This document shows positions 9,659-18,856 of a DNA stretch of 64,000 nucleotides, in pieces. The notes under the pieces are model-generated. The model worked only from the letters and a program-made list of their open reading frames with translations. It was not told the origin of the DNA and did not search any database. The translations under genes were made by a program, and so were the position numbers. Each line of letters opens with the position of its first letter. Position 1 is the stretch's first letter. Source of the DNA: Thermophagus xiamenensis (GTDB lineage: Bacteria > Bacteroidota > Bacteroidia > Bacteroidales > Marinilabiliaceae); contig NZ_FONA01000011.1 of NCBI RefSeq assembly GCF_900112795.1, forward strand, positions 62,001 to 126,000. The letters are read 5' to 3'.

Positions 9659-11302
9659 ATGAGCAAATACAACTTTCCCCGGTTGGGTAGTATGTTTCCC
9701 ATCCTTCTTCTTTCCTTATTTGTATCCTGTTCCGGGCAACAAAAGGTGGAGAAGAAGAGGCCCAACATTGTCTTCATCATGAGTGACGACCACGCCTATC
9801 AGGCCATTAGTGCCTATAACAATAAGCTGATTGAAACACCCAATATCGACAGAATAGCGCAGGAAGGTATGCTTTTTACCAATGCGTCGGTCACCAATTC
9901 CATTTGTGCGCCATCAAGAGCCACCATATTAACCGGGAAACATGCGCATTTGCATGGTAAAGTGGATAATGTTTTTCCTTTTGATACGACCAATATTACT
10001 TTCCCTCAAATCATGCATGAGCAAGGTTATCAAACCGCCATGTTCGGAAAACTGCATTTCGGAAATAATCCCAAAGGTTTTGATGAGTTCATGATTCTTC
10101 CCGACCAGGGCGACTATTATAACCCGGAATTTATTTCGAAAAGAGGCGATACAACCATAACGGGATATGTGACGGATATCATAACCGATTTGACCCTTGA
10201 CTGGCTGAAAAACAAGCGTCAAAAGGATAAACCTTTTCTGTTGTTCTATTTGCACAAAGCGCCACACAGGGAGTGGTATCCTGCGCCTCGACATTACCGT
10301 GAGTTCACAAAAAGAACATTTCCCGAGCCGGCAACCCTTTTTGATGATTATGCGGGTCGTGGAACAGCGGCCGGAGAAGCTGAAATGAGTTTGCTGCATC
10401 ATATGACCATTTCAGCGGATAATAAAATCTATCCCGATGTTGCACATGAACTGGGCATTGAAGAACCATCCGACTGGGGATTTAGAATCTTTAAAAGCAA
10501 ATATGGTCGGTTTACCGCGGAGCAAAAGAAACAGTGGGATGAGGTCTACGGCCCCATCAACGAAGAGTTCAAAAAATTATATCCCGGCATGAATGATTCT
10601 GATTTATTACGATGGAAATATCAGCGTTATATGCAGGATTACCTGGGTTGCATCGCTGCAGTGGATGAAAATGTGGGAAGAGTCCTCGATTATTTGGAAC
10701 AGTCGGGTCTTAGCGACAACACCATTGTGGTATATACTTCCGATCAGGGATTTTACCTCGGTGAGCACGGATGGTTTGATAAACGATTTATTTATGATGA
10801 ATCGTTTAAAACGCCTTTGTTGATGCGCTGGCCCGGCAAAATTAAACCGGGATCCGTATCCGATGAGATGGTGCAAAACCTCGATTTTGCCCCTACCTTT
10901 CTGGAGGCAGCAGGGGTCCATATTCCCGATGACATGCAAGGCGAAAGCCTGATGCCTTTGCTTGAAGGTACACCTGAAAAGTGGACCCGCGATGCCGTCT
11001 ATTACCACTATTATGAATATCCCGGATTTCATGCCGTGAAGCGGCATTATGGAATCATGACAAAAGATTATAAATTAATTCATTTTTATTACGATATTGA
11101 TGAATGGGAATTATACGACCGGAAAAATGATCCCAATGAAATGAATAATGTCTATGATGATCCGGCCTATAAAGATGTGGTAAAGGAATTGACTCAAAAG
11201 CTATACCACATCAGACAAAAATATGGGGATTCGGATAGTCTCGACCAGCAATTCATTCAAAAGTATAAGGAACGGGGAATAATAAAATTTAATAAGCCAT
11301 GA
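9659..11302 (+). CDS. S1-family sulfatase, lipoprotein
   Basis: A formylglycine-type sulfatase. Start at ATG 9659 is preferred over TTG 9641; it gives a lipoprotein signal ending SLFVSC. The N-terminal metal site is PNIVFIMSDDHAYQ, and Cys83 in the CxPSR signature (SICAPSRATILTGK) would be oxidised to formylglycine by an anaerobic sulfatase-maturating enzyme, which is not in this window. Later blocks (GKLHFG, YTSDQGFYLGEHG, WFDKRFIYDESF) are typical of S1 enzymes related to N-acetylglucosamine-6-sulfatases and choline-sulfatase-like groups; the exact subfamily is open. The stop codon overlaps the next gene's start (ATGA), so the esterase is translationally coupled. It implies removal of sulfate from a marine or host-type glycan. 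Confidence 0.92.
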   Translation: MSKYNFPRLGSMFPILLLSLFVSCSGQQKVEKKRPNIVFIMSDDHAYQAISAYNNKLIETPNIDRIAQEGMLFTNASVTNSICAPSRATILTGKHAHLHGKVDNVFPFDTTNITFPQIMHEQGYQTAMFGKLHFGNNPKGFDEFMILPDQGDYYNPEFISKRGDTTITGYVTDIITDLTLDWLKNKRQKDKPFLLFYLHKAPHREWYPAPRHYREFTKRTFPEPATLFDDYAGRGTAAGEAEMSLLHHMTISADNKIYPDVAHELGIEEPSDWGFRIFKSKYGRFTAEQKKQWDEVYGPINEEFKKLYPGMNDSDLLRWKYQRYMQDYLGCIAAVDENVGRVLDYLEQSGLSDNTIVVYTSDQGFYLGEHGWFDKRFIYDESFKTPLLMRWPGKIKPGSVSDEMVQNLDFAPTFLEAAGVHIPDDMQGESLMPLLEGTPEKWTRDAVYYHYYEYPGFHAVKRHYGIMTKDYKLIHFYYDIDEWELYDRKNDPNEMNNVYDDPAYKDVVKELTQKLYHIRQKYGDSDSLDQQFIQKYKERGIIKFNKP

Positions 11303-12069
11303 GAAAACTATTATTGTTACTTTTTGTCCTGGGCAAGGTGCTTGTTCAGTCACAAAATATTGATGCTTTTCAGGCCAAAGTATTTGTTCGGAATGAAGAC
11401 TCTCTGATTTATCGGATTCTATATCCGGAAAAGATGGAGAAAGGAAAAAAATATCCCTTGATTTTGTTTCTTCATGGTGCAGGGGAGAGAGGAACCGACA
11501 ACAAAAAACAACTGACACATGGTTCCTCATTATTTGTGGATGAACAAGGCCTTCCCACGCAGGAGGCGATAGTCTTGTTTCCGCAATGTCCGCCCAATGT
11601 TATGTGGACGCATCGGGTGAAAGAGAAAAATAAAGAGGGGGTCTGGGAATTTCGGTTCCCTTTGGGAGAATCAGCCCCTCGTCCCGCTCAATTGGTTAAT
11701 TTATTGGTTGAGGATTTAATGGCTTCCGGGCAGGTCGATACTAATCATATGTATGTGATGGGGTTATCCATGGGCGGCATAGGAACCCTGGAGTTTTTAT
11801 ATCGTTGGCCTGAGAAATATGCTGCAGCCATTTGTATCTGCGGTGGTCATGATCCTGCTTTGGCAGAGAAGTATTGCCACGTTCCGGTTTGGTTCTTCCA
11901 TGGCGGAATGGATGATGTGGTGCCATCGGTTTATTCACGCCAGGTTTTTGAAGTGCTGAAAAAATGTAATGTAAATACCCGATATATGCTCTATTCGGAG
12001 TTAAACCATAATTCGTGGGATGCCGCATTCAGCGAACCGGGACTGCTGGAGTGGCTGCTGAGTTTTTGA
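11299..12069 (+). CDS. Secreted alpha/beta-hydrolase, probable carbohydrate esterase
   Basis: 256 residues with a short signal peptide ending near VLVQSQ. The alpha/beta-hydrolase fold shows the oxyanion strand LILFLHGAGERG, the nucleophile elbow GLSMGG (Ser157), a likely acid at Asp205/206 (GGMDDVVPS) and His237 (LNHNSWD). This is the phospholipase/carboxylesterase or CE1-like group used in polysaccharide loci to remove acyl groups. Its start overlaps the sulfatase stop by 4 bp, so the two removal steps (sulfate and ester) are made together. A strong terminator follows, closing the cluster transcript. The natural ester is unknown. Confidence 0.82.
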   Translation: MRKLLLLLFVLGKVLVQSQNIDAFQAKVFVRNEDSLIYRILYPEKMEKGKKYPLILFLHGAGERGTDNKKQLTHGSSLFVDEQGLPTQEAIVLFPQCPPNVMWTHRVKEKNKEGVWEFRFPLGESAPRPAQLVNLLVEDLMASGQVDTNHMYVMGLSMGGIGTLEFLYRWPEKYAAAICICGGHDPALAEKYCHVPVWFFHGGMDDVVPSVYSRQVFEVLKKCNVNTRYMLYSELNHNSWDAAFSEPGLLEWLLSF

Positions 12070-12093
12070 GAGACTTGTTTTAAAAGTATTTGT

Positions 12094-12122
12094 AGGGCTG
12101 TCCATTTAGGGCAGCCTTTTTT
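12094..12122 (+). terminator. Rho-independent terminator after the esterase gene
   Basis: GGGCTG (12095-12100) pairs with CAGCC (12112-12116) over a short loop and is followed by a T-run. It separates the sulfatase/esterase transcript from the GH5 gene. Confidence 0.8.
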
Positions 12123-12184
12123 ATGCGGTCAATTTGAAAAAAGGTTGTGTGTTTGAATTTTTTCGGAGGACTTTTTTCACTGCC

Positions 12185-12218
12185 TTGTTTATTTATCGCA
12201 ATAATTTGTTTATATTTG
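12185..12218 (+). promoter_or_regulatory. Probable Bacteroidota promoter for the GH5 gene
   Basis: TATATTTG at 12211-12218 fits the -7 consensus TAnnTTTG, with a TTGTTT about 20 bp upstream (12185-12190) as the -33 box. It would give a leader of about 130 nt before the GH5 ATG. I see no convincing reading frame in this leader. Confidence 0.5.
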
Positions 12219-12352
12219 TTAAAGTGTTTTTTGTACACTTATTCGGATATAAACTAATGTCTCTTTTGTTGCGCGCTAGTAGTGAATATGATAAACAGTG
12301 TATTTCATTCCCGAACCATCGGGAACCTATGTTAAAATAAATTTTATTAAGT

Positions 12353-13354
12353 ATGAAGACAAAGTTGTTTACTTTTCATCTGTTTTTCATGATGAGTTTG
12401 GTGTTTGTCGCCGCTCAGGAAACAAAACTGACCCGAATCTCTGTTGATGGAAACAAGTTTGTGAACGCTCAGAATGAAACTATTGTATTCAAAGGGATAA
12501 ATATTGCCGATCCGGATCGGTTAGAGAAATTAGGTCAGTGGAAAAAAGTACTTTTTGAAGAACTGAATCGGTGGGGTGCCAACATCGTTCGGTTCCCTGT
12601 TCATCCCATAGCCTGGCGGGAACGGGGTGAAGAGGAATATCTTAAGCTTCTGGACCAGGGTATCCAATGGGCCAAAGAGTCGGGATTGTATGTGATCATC
12701 GACTGGCATTCTATCGGAAACCTGCGAACCGGATTGTTTCAGGCCCCAATGTATGATACTTCCATTCGGGAGACGCTGCGGTTCTGGTATACCGTTTCGC
12801 GTCGCTATGCCGATGAGCCGGCCGTGGCTTTGTATGAAATATTTAATGAGCCTACTACTTTCAATAATCAATTGGGAAGTCTGTCGTGGTCGCAGTGGAC
12901 CGAAATTGTAACGGATATCATAACTGTTATTAAAGCCAATAATCCCCATGCTGTGATGTTGGTTGCCGGCTTTAACTGGGCCTATGACCTTACCCCGGTG
13001 ATGCATTCACCTTTGCCATTCGACAACATAGCCTACGTCAGTCATCCTTATCCTCAGAAGCGGGAACAGCCCTGGGTACCCCAATGGGAACGTGACTTTG
13101 GTTTTGTGGCCGACAATTATCCGGTTATTGCCACTGAGATTGGTTATATGTATCCCGACCAAAAGGGAGCTCACATCCCCTGTCTGGGAGATGAGGAATA
13201 TGGCCGTACCATCATGGATTATTTTGATTCCAAAGGCATATCCTGGGTCGCCTGGGTCTTTGATCCCGATTGGTCGCCTCAATTGATAAAAGACTGGAAT
13301 TATACCCCTACTCGGGCTGGTACTTTTTTTAAAAATGAAATGCTGAAAAGGTAG
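12353..13354 (+). CDS. GH5 family endoglycanase (cellulase superfamily), secreted
   Basis: 333 residues with a signal peptide ending near FVAAQ. The TIM-barrel hallmarks of clan GH-A are present: acid/base Glu166 in YEIFNEPT, nucleophile Glu262 in VIATEIGY, plus the conserved NIVRFPVHP and IIDWHS strands and SHPYP. There is no binding module and no lipobox. GH5 covers endo-glucanases, mannanases and others; the subfamily is not obvious. It has its own promoter behind a terminator, so it is regulated apart from the sulfatase cluster although it fits the same catabolic theme. It is the last glycan gene before housekeeping genes begin. Confidence 0.88.
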   Translation: MKTKLFTFHLFFMMSLVFVAAQETKLTRISVDGNKFVNAQNETIVFKGINIADPDRLEKLGQWKKVLFEELNRWGANIVRFPVHPIAWRERGEEEYLKLLDQGIQWAKESGLYVIIDWHSIGNLRTGLFQAPMYDTSIRETLRFWYTVSRRYADEPAVALYEIFNEPTTFNNQLGSLSWSQWTEIVTDIITVIKANNPHAVMLVAGFNWAYDLTPVMHSPLPFDNIAYVSHPYPQKREQPWVPQWERDFGFVADNYPVIATEIGYMYPDQKGAHIPCLGDEEYGRTIMDYFDSKGISWVAWVFDPDWSPQLIKDWNYTPTRAGTFFKNEMLKR

Positions 13355-13452
13355 TGTTAGGGTTGTGATGAGTTACTGGTTACCATCCAGAAGGTTAGGA
13401 ATTATATTGTTTTTATGAAAAATTTTTAGTGGTTTCCTGCCCGAAAATTTTC

Positions 13453-13460
13453 TAACTTTG
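13453..13460 (+). promoter_or_regulatory. -7 promoter element upstream of dnaB
   Basis: TAACTTTG matches TAnnTTTG exactly, about 105 bp before the dnaB ATG. No clear TTTG -33 box is seen at the usual distance. Confidence 0.45.
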
Positions 13461-13565
13461 TTTTCCTTTGCTTTGCCAAAATATAATGCAAAAATAAACG
13501 ACATTCCTCCCGGATAATCAATATTACACCCAGGAAAATCTTTTGGTGACCAGTGAATTATCGTT

Positions 13566-15149
13566 ATGGCTCAGAGAAATTACGGAAATAACAATAGATC
13601 AAAAAGCAAGACCCCGGCTCAGATTGATGTTGAGATGGGAAAAGTTCCGCCCCAAGCTGTTGAAGTGGAAGAAGCTGTTTTAGGTGCCCTTCTTTTGGAA
13701 AAGGATGCATTTATCAATGTCTCGGAATTGTTAAAAGCCGAATGTTTTTACAAGGAGGCACATCAGCATATTTTCCAGGCTATTGCCAATTTGTTTTACC
13801 ACGAACAACCCGTCGACATCCTTACTGTTACAGAGGAGTTAAAAAGGATGGGTAAAATAGAGGAAGTGGGGGGAGCTTTCTATGTCTCGCAACTCACCAG
13901 TCGTGTGGCATCTGCTGCCCATATTGAGTATCATGCCCGCATTATTTGGCAAAAGTATCTTCAGCGGGAAATGATTCGTATTGCCAGTGACTTGCAGACC
14001 CGTTCCTATGACGAATCGATCGATGTTAATGATTTGCTGGATGAAGCCGAAAATAGCTTCTATCTCCTTTCTCAGGGCTCCATGAAGAAAGAAGTTACTC
14101 AAATTGATCCGGTAATTCAGGAATCTATCGATCGTATTCGGGAAGCCGGTAAGCGTAAAGACGGTCTTAGTGGTGTTCCTTCAGGGTACACAGGCCTTGA
14201 TCGCATAACCTCTGGTTGGCAAGCCTCAGATTTGGTGATTATTGCTGCCCGTCCTGCCATGGGTAAAACCGCATTTGTGTTGTCCATGGCACGCAACATG
14301 GCCGTAACCCATCAGGTCCCGGTGGCTATTTTTTCCCTCGAGATGTCTAATGTCCAGTTGGTTAATCGTTTAATCGTATCAGAAACCGAAATTCCCGGTG
14401 AGAAAATTAAAAATGGGAATCTCGCCCCTTTTGAATGGGAACAACTGGATTCGAAAATTCATTCCCTTATGGGAGCACCTATTTTCGTGGATGACACGCC
14501 CGGGCTGTCTATTTTTGAATTAAGAGCCAAATGTCGGCGGCTGAAAAAGCAGCACGACATTCAGGTGGTCATTATCGATTATCTGCAGTTAATGAACGCT
14601 TCGGGCATGAATCCCGGTAGCAGGGAACAGGAGGTAAGTATGATTTCCCGATCACTTAAAGGACTTGCCAAAGAGCTGGATATTCCCATCCTGGCGTTGT
14701 CTCAGTTGAACCGGGGCGTTGAAAACCGTTCGGGATTGGAAGGTAAGCGACCTCAATTGGCCGACCTGAGAGAGTCAGGGGCTATAGAACAGGATGCCGA
14801 CATGGTGTTGTTTATTCACCGGCCGGAGTATTATGGAATGTTTCAGGATGCCGACGGATACTCGCTTGAAGGAATTGCTGAAATTATTATTGCTAAACAC
14901 CGTAACGGGGCAACAGGAGATGTTCGCCTTCGCTTTCGCAAAGAATTGGCTCGCTTCGAAGATCCAGAATTGCAAGGTTTACCTTCACCCGGCGCAGGAT
15001 TTGGTATGGCCAATACTACCGGTACCCCTATGACATTTAGTTCGAAGATGAATGAGGAAGAGGATGAAGTAGCTACCGGTAAAGGTAATGCTTCTGATGC
15101 TTTTGACGTTCCCCCTCCTTCCGGGATAGATCGTGAAGCACCTTTTTAA
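13566..15149 (+). CDS. dnaB: Replicative DNA helicase DnaB
   Basis: 527 residues with the standard layout: a basic, flexible N-terminus, the DnaB-N helical domain (PPQAVEVEEAVLGALLLE), a linker, and the RecA-like motor. Walker A is RPAMGKTAF (Lys234), Walker B VVIIDYLQLM, and the arginine-finger/DnaB signature SQLNRGVE...RPQLADLRESGAIEQDAD. It unwinds DNA ahead of the replisome as a hexamer. No intein is present. The C-terminal 60 residues are low-complexity and acidic, common in Bacteroidota. It is a single-gene transcript; the next gene is on the opposite strand. Confidence 0.97.
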   Translation: MAQRNYGNNNRSKSKTPAQIDVEMGKVPPQAVEVEEAVLGALLLEKDAFINVSELLKAECFYKEAHQHIFQAIANLFYHEQPVDILTVTEELKRMGKIEEVGGAFYVSQLTSRVASAAHIEYHARIIWQKYLQREMIRIASDLQTRSYDESIDVNDLLDEAENSFYLLSQGSMKKEVTQIDPVIQESIDRIREAGKRKDGLSGVPSGYTGLDRITSGWQASDLVIIAARPAMGKTAFVLSMARNMAVTHQVPVAIFSLEMSNVQLVNRLIVSETEIPGEKIKNGNLAPFEWEQLDSKIHSLMGAPIFVDDTPGLSIFELRAKCRRLKKQHDIQVVIIDYLQLMNASGMNPGSREQEVSMISRSLKGLAKELDIPILALSQLNRGVENRSGLEGKRPQLADLRESGAIEQDADMVLFIHRPEYYGMFQDADGYSLEGIAEIIIAKHRNGATGDVRLRFRKELARFEDPELQGLPSPGAGFGMANTTGTPMTFSSKMNEEEDEVATGKGNASDAFDVPPPSGIDREAPF

Positions 15150-15188
15150 AAATGGGGAAGAAGGATCGACCCCGGATTTTCTAATCTT

Positions 15189-15380
15189 GTATCCGTATAA
15201 AATTTATCTAAGTTATTTGCCGGATGGTACGTAAAGTTAGTAATTAGTGGTTAGTCATTAGTTATTCAATACTAACCACTTGTTGACTAATGACTAATCA
15301 CTTTTTCTTCCTTCACCCTGCGCACTTCTGACCTTTTTTGTGGCAAAAGTCGCCATGCTTGTTTCTTCTGTTATCGGTTT
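15189..15380. repeat. Dispersed palindromic repeat, copy 1 (TTAGT stem plus GTGGCAAAAG tail)
   Basis: Starts with a degenerate half of module B (ATCCGTATAAAATTTATCT...GCCGGATGG), followed by the module A stem: AGTAATTAGTGGTTAGTC is mirrored by GACTAATGACTAATCACT across a short loop. Then come a pyrimidine-rich CTTC stretch, GTGGCAAAAGTCGCCATGC and a degenerate end. The same order recurs at 16.1, 16.3, 18.9, 29.3 and 39.3 kb. Confidence 0.85.
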
Positions 15381-15396
15381 GTCAAAATAAATAGCT

Positions 15397-16089
15397 CTAA
15401 AGCCATTCCATTAATTCTTTTAATGAAGATATCTCTTTGAAAACATTTTCATTATGGGGCTTTTTTTCGGGATTAAAAAACACATGGTCTACCCCAAAGT
15501 CGCGTGCTCCTTTTATATCATTTTCGAGGCTGTCACCTATCACAAGACTTTCATTTTTTGAAGCATTGGCACCTTTTAGAGAATATTCAAAAAAGAGGGG
15601 ACTGGGTTTGTGTACTCCTATATCTTCTGAGATAAAAGTTTTTTCAAAAAAGGGTGAAAGTCCACTTTTTTCCAATTTTGAAATTTGAGTTTCCCGGAAT
15701 CCGTTAGTGATGATGTATAAATGGTAATCCTTTTGTTTTAAATAGTTGAGAAGGTCAAGGGCATGCGGAATAACATTGGTTTGGTAAGAGTTGAATACTA
15801 CAAAGTCGTCAGCAAATTTTTCGGCCATAGAAATATCATCCAGTCCCACTGATAGAAATGTCTGATAAAATCGCCCTGTTTTCAACGTTTTTTGAGAAAT
15901 TCGGCCATATTGATAATCTTTCCATAAACGATTATTAATAGGTTTGTACCGGCTAAAGAAATTGTCAAAAGTTCTAAAATATTTTTCAAGCTGATAATCC
16001 TTAAATAATTTTTTGAGTGTGAGTATTTGGTTTTTGTCAAAATCCCATATTGTATGATCAAGATCAAAAAATAGGTGCTTATATTTCAT
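15397..16089 (-). CDS. yjjG: HAD-superfamily hydrolase, YjjG-type noncanonical pyrimidine nucleotidase
   Basis: 230 residues, starting MKYKHLFFDLDHTIWDF; the first HAD motif DLDHT holds the nucleophile and acid/base Asp. A helical cap follows, then motif II (IITNGF), the motif III Lys near IGVHKPSP and motif IV IGDSLENDIKGA. The YjjG-type enzymes dephosphorylate pyrimidine nucleoside monophosphates, including abnormal ones, and so clean the nucleotide pool. The ATG lies exactly in the outer end of a dispersed palindromic repeat (copy 2), so the entire 5' flank is repeat. Substrate assignment is by family resemblance only. Confidence 0.85.
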   Translation of the reverse strand: MKYKHLFFDLDHTIWDFDKNQILTLKKLFKDYQLEKYFRTFDNFFSRYKPINNRLWKDYQYGRISQKTLKTGRFYQTFLSVGLDDISMAEKFADDFVVFNSYQTNVIPHALDLLNYLKQKDYHLYIITNGFRETQISKLEKSGLSPFFEKTFISEDIGVHKPSPLFFEYSLKGANASKNESLVIGDSLENDIKGARDFGVDHVFFNPEKKPHNENVFKEISSLKELMEWL

Positions 16090-16295
16090 CCGTATAAATT
16101 TTACTTACTTCATTGATATATTGATTCTTAAAAGTAGTGATTAGTGGTTAGTCGTTAGTCATTAGTCACTAGTTATTTAACACTAACCACTTGTTGACTA
16201 ATGACTAATCACTTCTTCTGCCTTCTGCCTGTGCACTTCTGCCTTTGTCGTTTATACATGTCCTTTTGTGGCAAAAGCCGCCATGCTCGTTTCAT
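16083..16295. repeat. Dispersed palindromic repeat, copy 2
   Basis: Full copy: TTTCATCCGTATAAA end (overlapping the yjjG start codon), a TTACTTCATTGATATATTG block, the AGTGATTAGT...ACTAATCACT stem with internal tandem TTAGT units, the CTTCTGCCTTCTGCC stretch, CGTTTATACATGTCC and GTGGCAAAAGCCGCCATGCTCGTTTC. The last block merges into copy 3. Confidence 0.9.
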
Positions 16296-16480
16296 CCGTA
16301 TAAAAATTACTTACTTCATTGATATATTGATTCTTAAAAGTAGTGATTAGTGGTTAGTCGTTAGTCATTAGTTAATCAAAACTAAACACTAATGACTGTT
16401 GACTAATGACTAAAAACTTCTTCTACCTTCTGCCTTTGTATTTTTTCTTGTTGTGGCAACCTTTGTTGGCCATGCTCGCC
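16290..16480. repeat. Dispersed palindromic repeat, copy 3 (in tandem with copy 2)
   Basis: Begins with GTTTCATCCGTATAAA and repeats the same blocks in the same order as copy 2, with a shortened pyrimidine-rich stretch and a diverged end (GTTGTGGCAACC, GGCCATGCTCGCC). Confidence 0.85.
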
Positions 16481-16609
16481 CCAATTTAAATGTTTCAGCC
16501 CGCGGAATAAATATTCCAAGGGCTGAAAATATGTTTTTATAATAAATTTATTATTTCCTGTTTTTCCCCCAAAGTGGCTTAAGTGGAAGGGAAATGTGAA
16601 AAACTTGAT

Positions 16610-17491
16610 TTATCTGACCAAAATAACGAGATATCGGGAAATACTCCAAAAATCTTCCCTGTTATTTATTACTAAAACTTGATTGCCATCCTCCTGCGTT
16701 TGCAGACTATAAGAATCTTGTGGATGGGGGGTAAGAATTTTTACATTCCGCTGGAAAATTTCTATACTGTCGGTTTGACGGGTATCAATTTCTGCAAAAT
16801 AAGCCTTGTCAAATTGCTCTTTAAGTACTTCTGTTTTTCCGAAAAATAGGAATCCTTTATAATCAATGATATTTCTCTCTTTTAGTTCACTTCTTGTTCC
16901 AATGGCATAATAGCCTGTGAACATATCATCTTTAGTAGCTTCGAGTTGTTCTTTTGCCTGGGCATTCGCTTCTTTTAGGGAATCAAGCGCTAATTCCATG
17001 TCTGCGAGGGCATAATTCATGTTATCGATTTCGGCATTTTTCTTTTGAAGCAATTCATTAAGCTCTCTTATTTCTTCATTTTTTTGTATAAGTTGTGCTT
17101 GAAGACTTTCAACCAGTTTTTTTAAACGGCTATTTTCTACTCCCGACCGTTTTAGTTGTTGTTCCAGCGATTGGATGCGCTGCTTATTTTGTAACATCAA
17201 ATCATATATAAGTCGGATGTCTTCATTGATTTGCTGAGCATCATTCACTGATGTTTCACCTTCTTGTGCTTTCAGGGCAATAATCTTCTCTTTTTCTTTT
17301 ATTACCCTAAGAGTAGCTTCAATATCTCCAATGGTATTAATCATTTGGTTCATTTGCGTATCTTTCATGGCAGCCATTCGTGCCAGTGAATCATTTTGGA
17401 CCAGTAATTCCTTACGACTTGGCCCTTGCTGACAGTGCCAGAACATTGGCAGTATCACAAGCATTAATAAAATTTTCTTCATGGTTTTCAT
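16610..17491 (-). CDS. Coiled-coil lipoprotein of unknown function
   Basis: Start placed at ATG 17491 (or 17482), which gives a lipoprotein signal ending MFWHC; the longer frame from 17530 would bury it. After the Cys the protein is almost wholly helical and charged from about residue 25 to 190, with heptad runs (QQLKRSGVENSRLKKL, ELNELLQKKNAEI), i.e. a long coiled coil. The last 100 residues form a compact domain (GYYAIGTRSELKERNIIDYKG...SYSLQ...LVINNREDFW) seen in Bacteroidota coiled-coil lipoproteins. It probably spans the periplasm from the inner or outer membrane. I do not know a function. Confidence 0.75.
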   Translation of the reverse strand: MKTMKKILLMLVILPMFWHCQQGPSRKELLVQNDSLARMAAMKDTQMNQMINTIGDIEATLRVIKEKEKIIALKAQEGETSVNDAQQINEDIRLIYDLMLQNKQRIQSLEQQLKRSGVENSRLKKLVESLQAQLIQKNEEIRELNELLQKKNAEIDNMNYALADMELALDSLKEANAQAKEQLEATKDDMFTGYYAIGTRSELKERNIIDYKGFLFFGKTEVLKEQFDKAYFAEIDTRQTDSIEIFQRNVKILTPHPQDSYSLQTQEDGNQVLVINNREDFWSISRYLVILVR

Positions 17492-18105
17492 CTGATTATA
17501 GTTTATTAGGTTAATGGTTAAAATGAGCATGGTTTAATTGGTTGATTTTTATGGGTGTTATAGCTTTTTTAATTTCACCACGCTCCTATCTTCAGTTTAA
17601 TGTCAAATCAACTTTTTGGTTTTTTTAGTCTTACTATTCTCAATTAGCTTTAACGTATTTAGAAAATATTTATTGACTAGGTTACCTATATTATTCCGGT
17701 CATGTGCAAAAACATAACGATTAGAAATATAACACTTTAATTGTTTAATTTCCACTATGAATAATGAAAATGTGCTTTTAAATTATTTCAAAGTCAATTT
17801 GGATTGTTTTAAAGATGATTGCTAAAATGACTTCCAGGTGAAGAAACAGAATGATTGAAGCTTATTATTTTATTTCACAAGGGGAAAATATTGAATTATT
17901 CCGGGATGGTTGTGAGATGGGCAAAATCGGTTTATTGACATACGAGAAGGCAGTGTAAATTCCTGTGAGATTTATTTCAGTGCGTATAGTTGGTTTGATT
18001 TTGGTTCAACCAAATGTAAAACTTAAACTAAAAAGGGTTGACCCTCTTAATGCTTCTTGTTTTTCCAAACTTATATTGATGAGATTATGAGGATTGAATA
18101 ACTTT
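17492..18105. other. AT-rich intergenic stretch without a recognisable gene
   Basis: About 610 bp between two - strand genes. I find no coding frame with a plausible start and composition, no RNA gene and no repeat module. The upstream region of the coiled-coil lipoprotein lies here. Confidence 0.5.
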
Positions 18106-18831
18106 TTACTCGATATTGTTCCCTTTATAATTCTTTCCGCTAATGACAATAACAATTTCACCTTTAGGTGGATGAATGGAAAAATGATTTTCAAGCTCTT
18201 TTAGCGAGCCACGCATTATTTCTTCATGAATCTTGCTGATTTCTCTGCATATGGCAGCTTGTCTGTCCTGACCTAATACCTCTTTTAATTGCCCCAGCGT
18301 TTTTATTAGTCTGTGAGGTGATTCATATAATACGATAGTGCGCGTTTCGTTAACATATGACTCCAATCTGGTTTTGCGCCCTTTTTTAACCGGAAGAAAT
18401 CCTTCAAAGCAGAACCTGTCGTTGGGTAATCCTGCGGTTACCAGGGCCGGAACAAATGCGGTGGGACCGGGAAGGCATTCTACCGGGATGCCGGCATCGA
18501 TGCATTTTCTGACAGCCAGGAACCCCGGGTCCGAAATAGCCGGTGTGCCGGCATCGGAAATTAATGCTGCTTTTTCGCCCGACATCAATCGTTCTATATA
18601 TTTATCGATTGTATTATGTTCGTTGAATTTGTGATGGGCATACATTCGGGTTTCTATGTTGTAATGATTTAGAAGCACTCCGGAAGTTCGTGTGTCTTCG
18701 GCCAGAATAAAATCTACTTCTTTAAGAACCCGAATAGCCCTGAAGGTTATGTCTTCAAGATTACCGATGGGGGTGGGAACAATAAAGAGTTTTCCGGCGG
18801 TTTGATTGGCAAGTTTATATTTTTCCTGCAT
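18106..18831 (-). CDS. rsmI: 16S rRNA (cytidine(1402)-2'-O)-methyltransferase RsmI
   Basis: 241 residues of the tetrapyrrole-methylase fold. Signatures are IVPTPIGNLEDIT at the N-terminus, EDTRTSGVLL, the SAM-binding ALISDAGTPAISDPG and CLPGPTAFVPALVTAGLP, and YESPHR. RsmI methylates the ribose of C1402 in the decoding centre, together with RsmH on the base. Length is somewhat shorter than the E. coli protein (about 286), lacking the small C-terminal extension, which is common in Bacteroidota. The 5' flank holds a dispersed repeat (copy 4). Confidence 0.95.
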   Translation of the reverse strand: MQEKYKLANQTAGKLFIVPTPIGNLEDITFRAIRVLKEVDFILAEDTRTSGVLLNHYNIETRMYAHHKFNEHNTIDKYIERLMSGEKAALISDAGTPAISDPGFLAVRKCIDAGIPVECLPGPTAFVPALVTAGLPNDRFCFEGFLPVKKGRKTRLESYVNETRTIVLYESPHRLIKTLGQLKEVLGQDRQAAICREISKIHEEIMRGSLKELENHFSIHPPKGEIVIVISGKNYKGNNIE

Positions 18832-18856
18832 AAAAAATCAATGATTTAAATTTTTA

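Noticed and set aside
12134-12340. 68-residue + strand frame before the GH5 gene
   Set aside because: It spans the predicted GH5 promoter and consists of biased AT-rich codons; no start signals.
1-13400. Complete polysaccharide utilisation locus with SusC/SusD
   Set aside because: No TonB-dependent transporter or SusD-like gene lies in the window; only the downstream enzyme part is visible.
18006-18194. 62-residue - strand frame overlapping the rsmI 3' end
   Set aside because: It is in another frame of rsmI and has no independent support.
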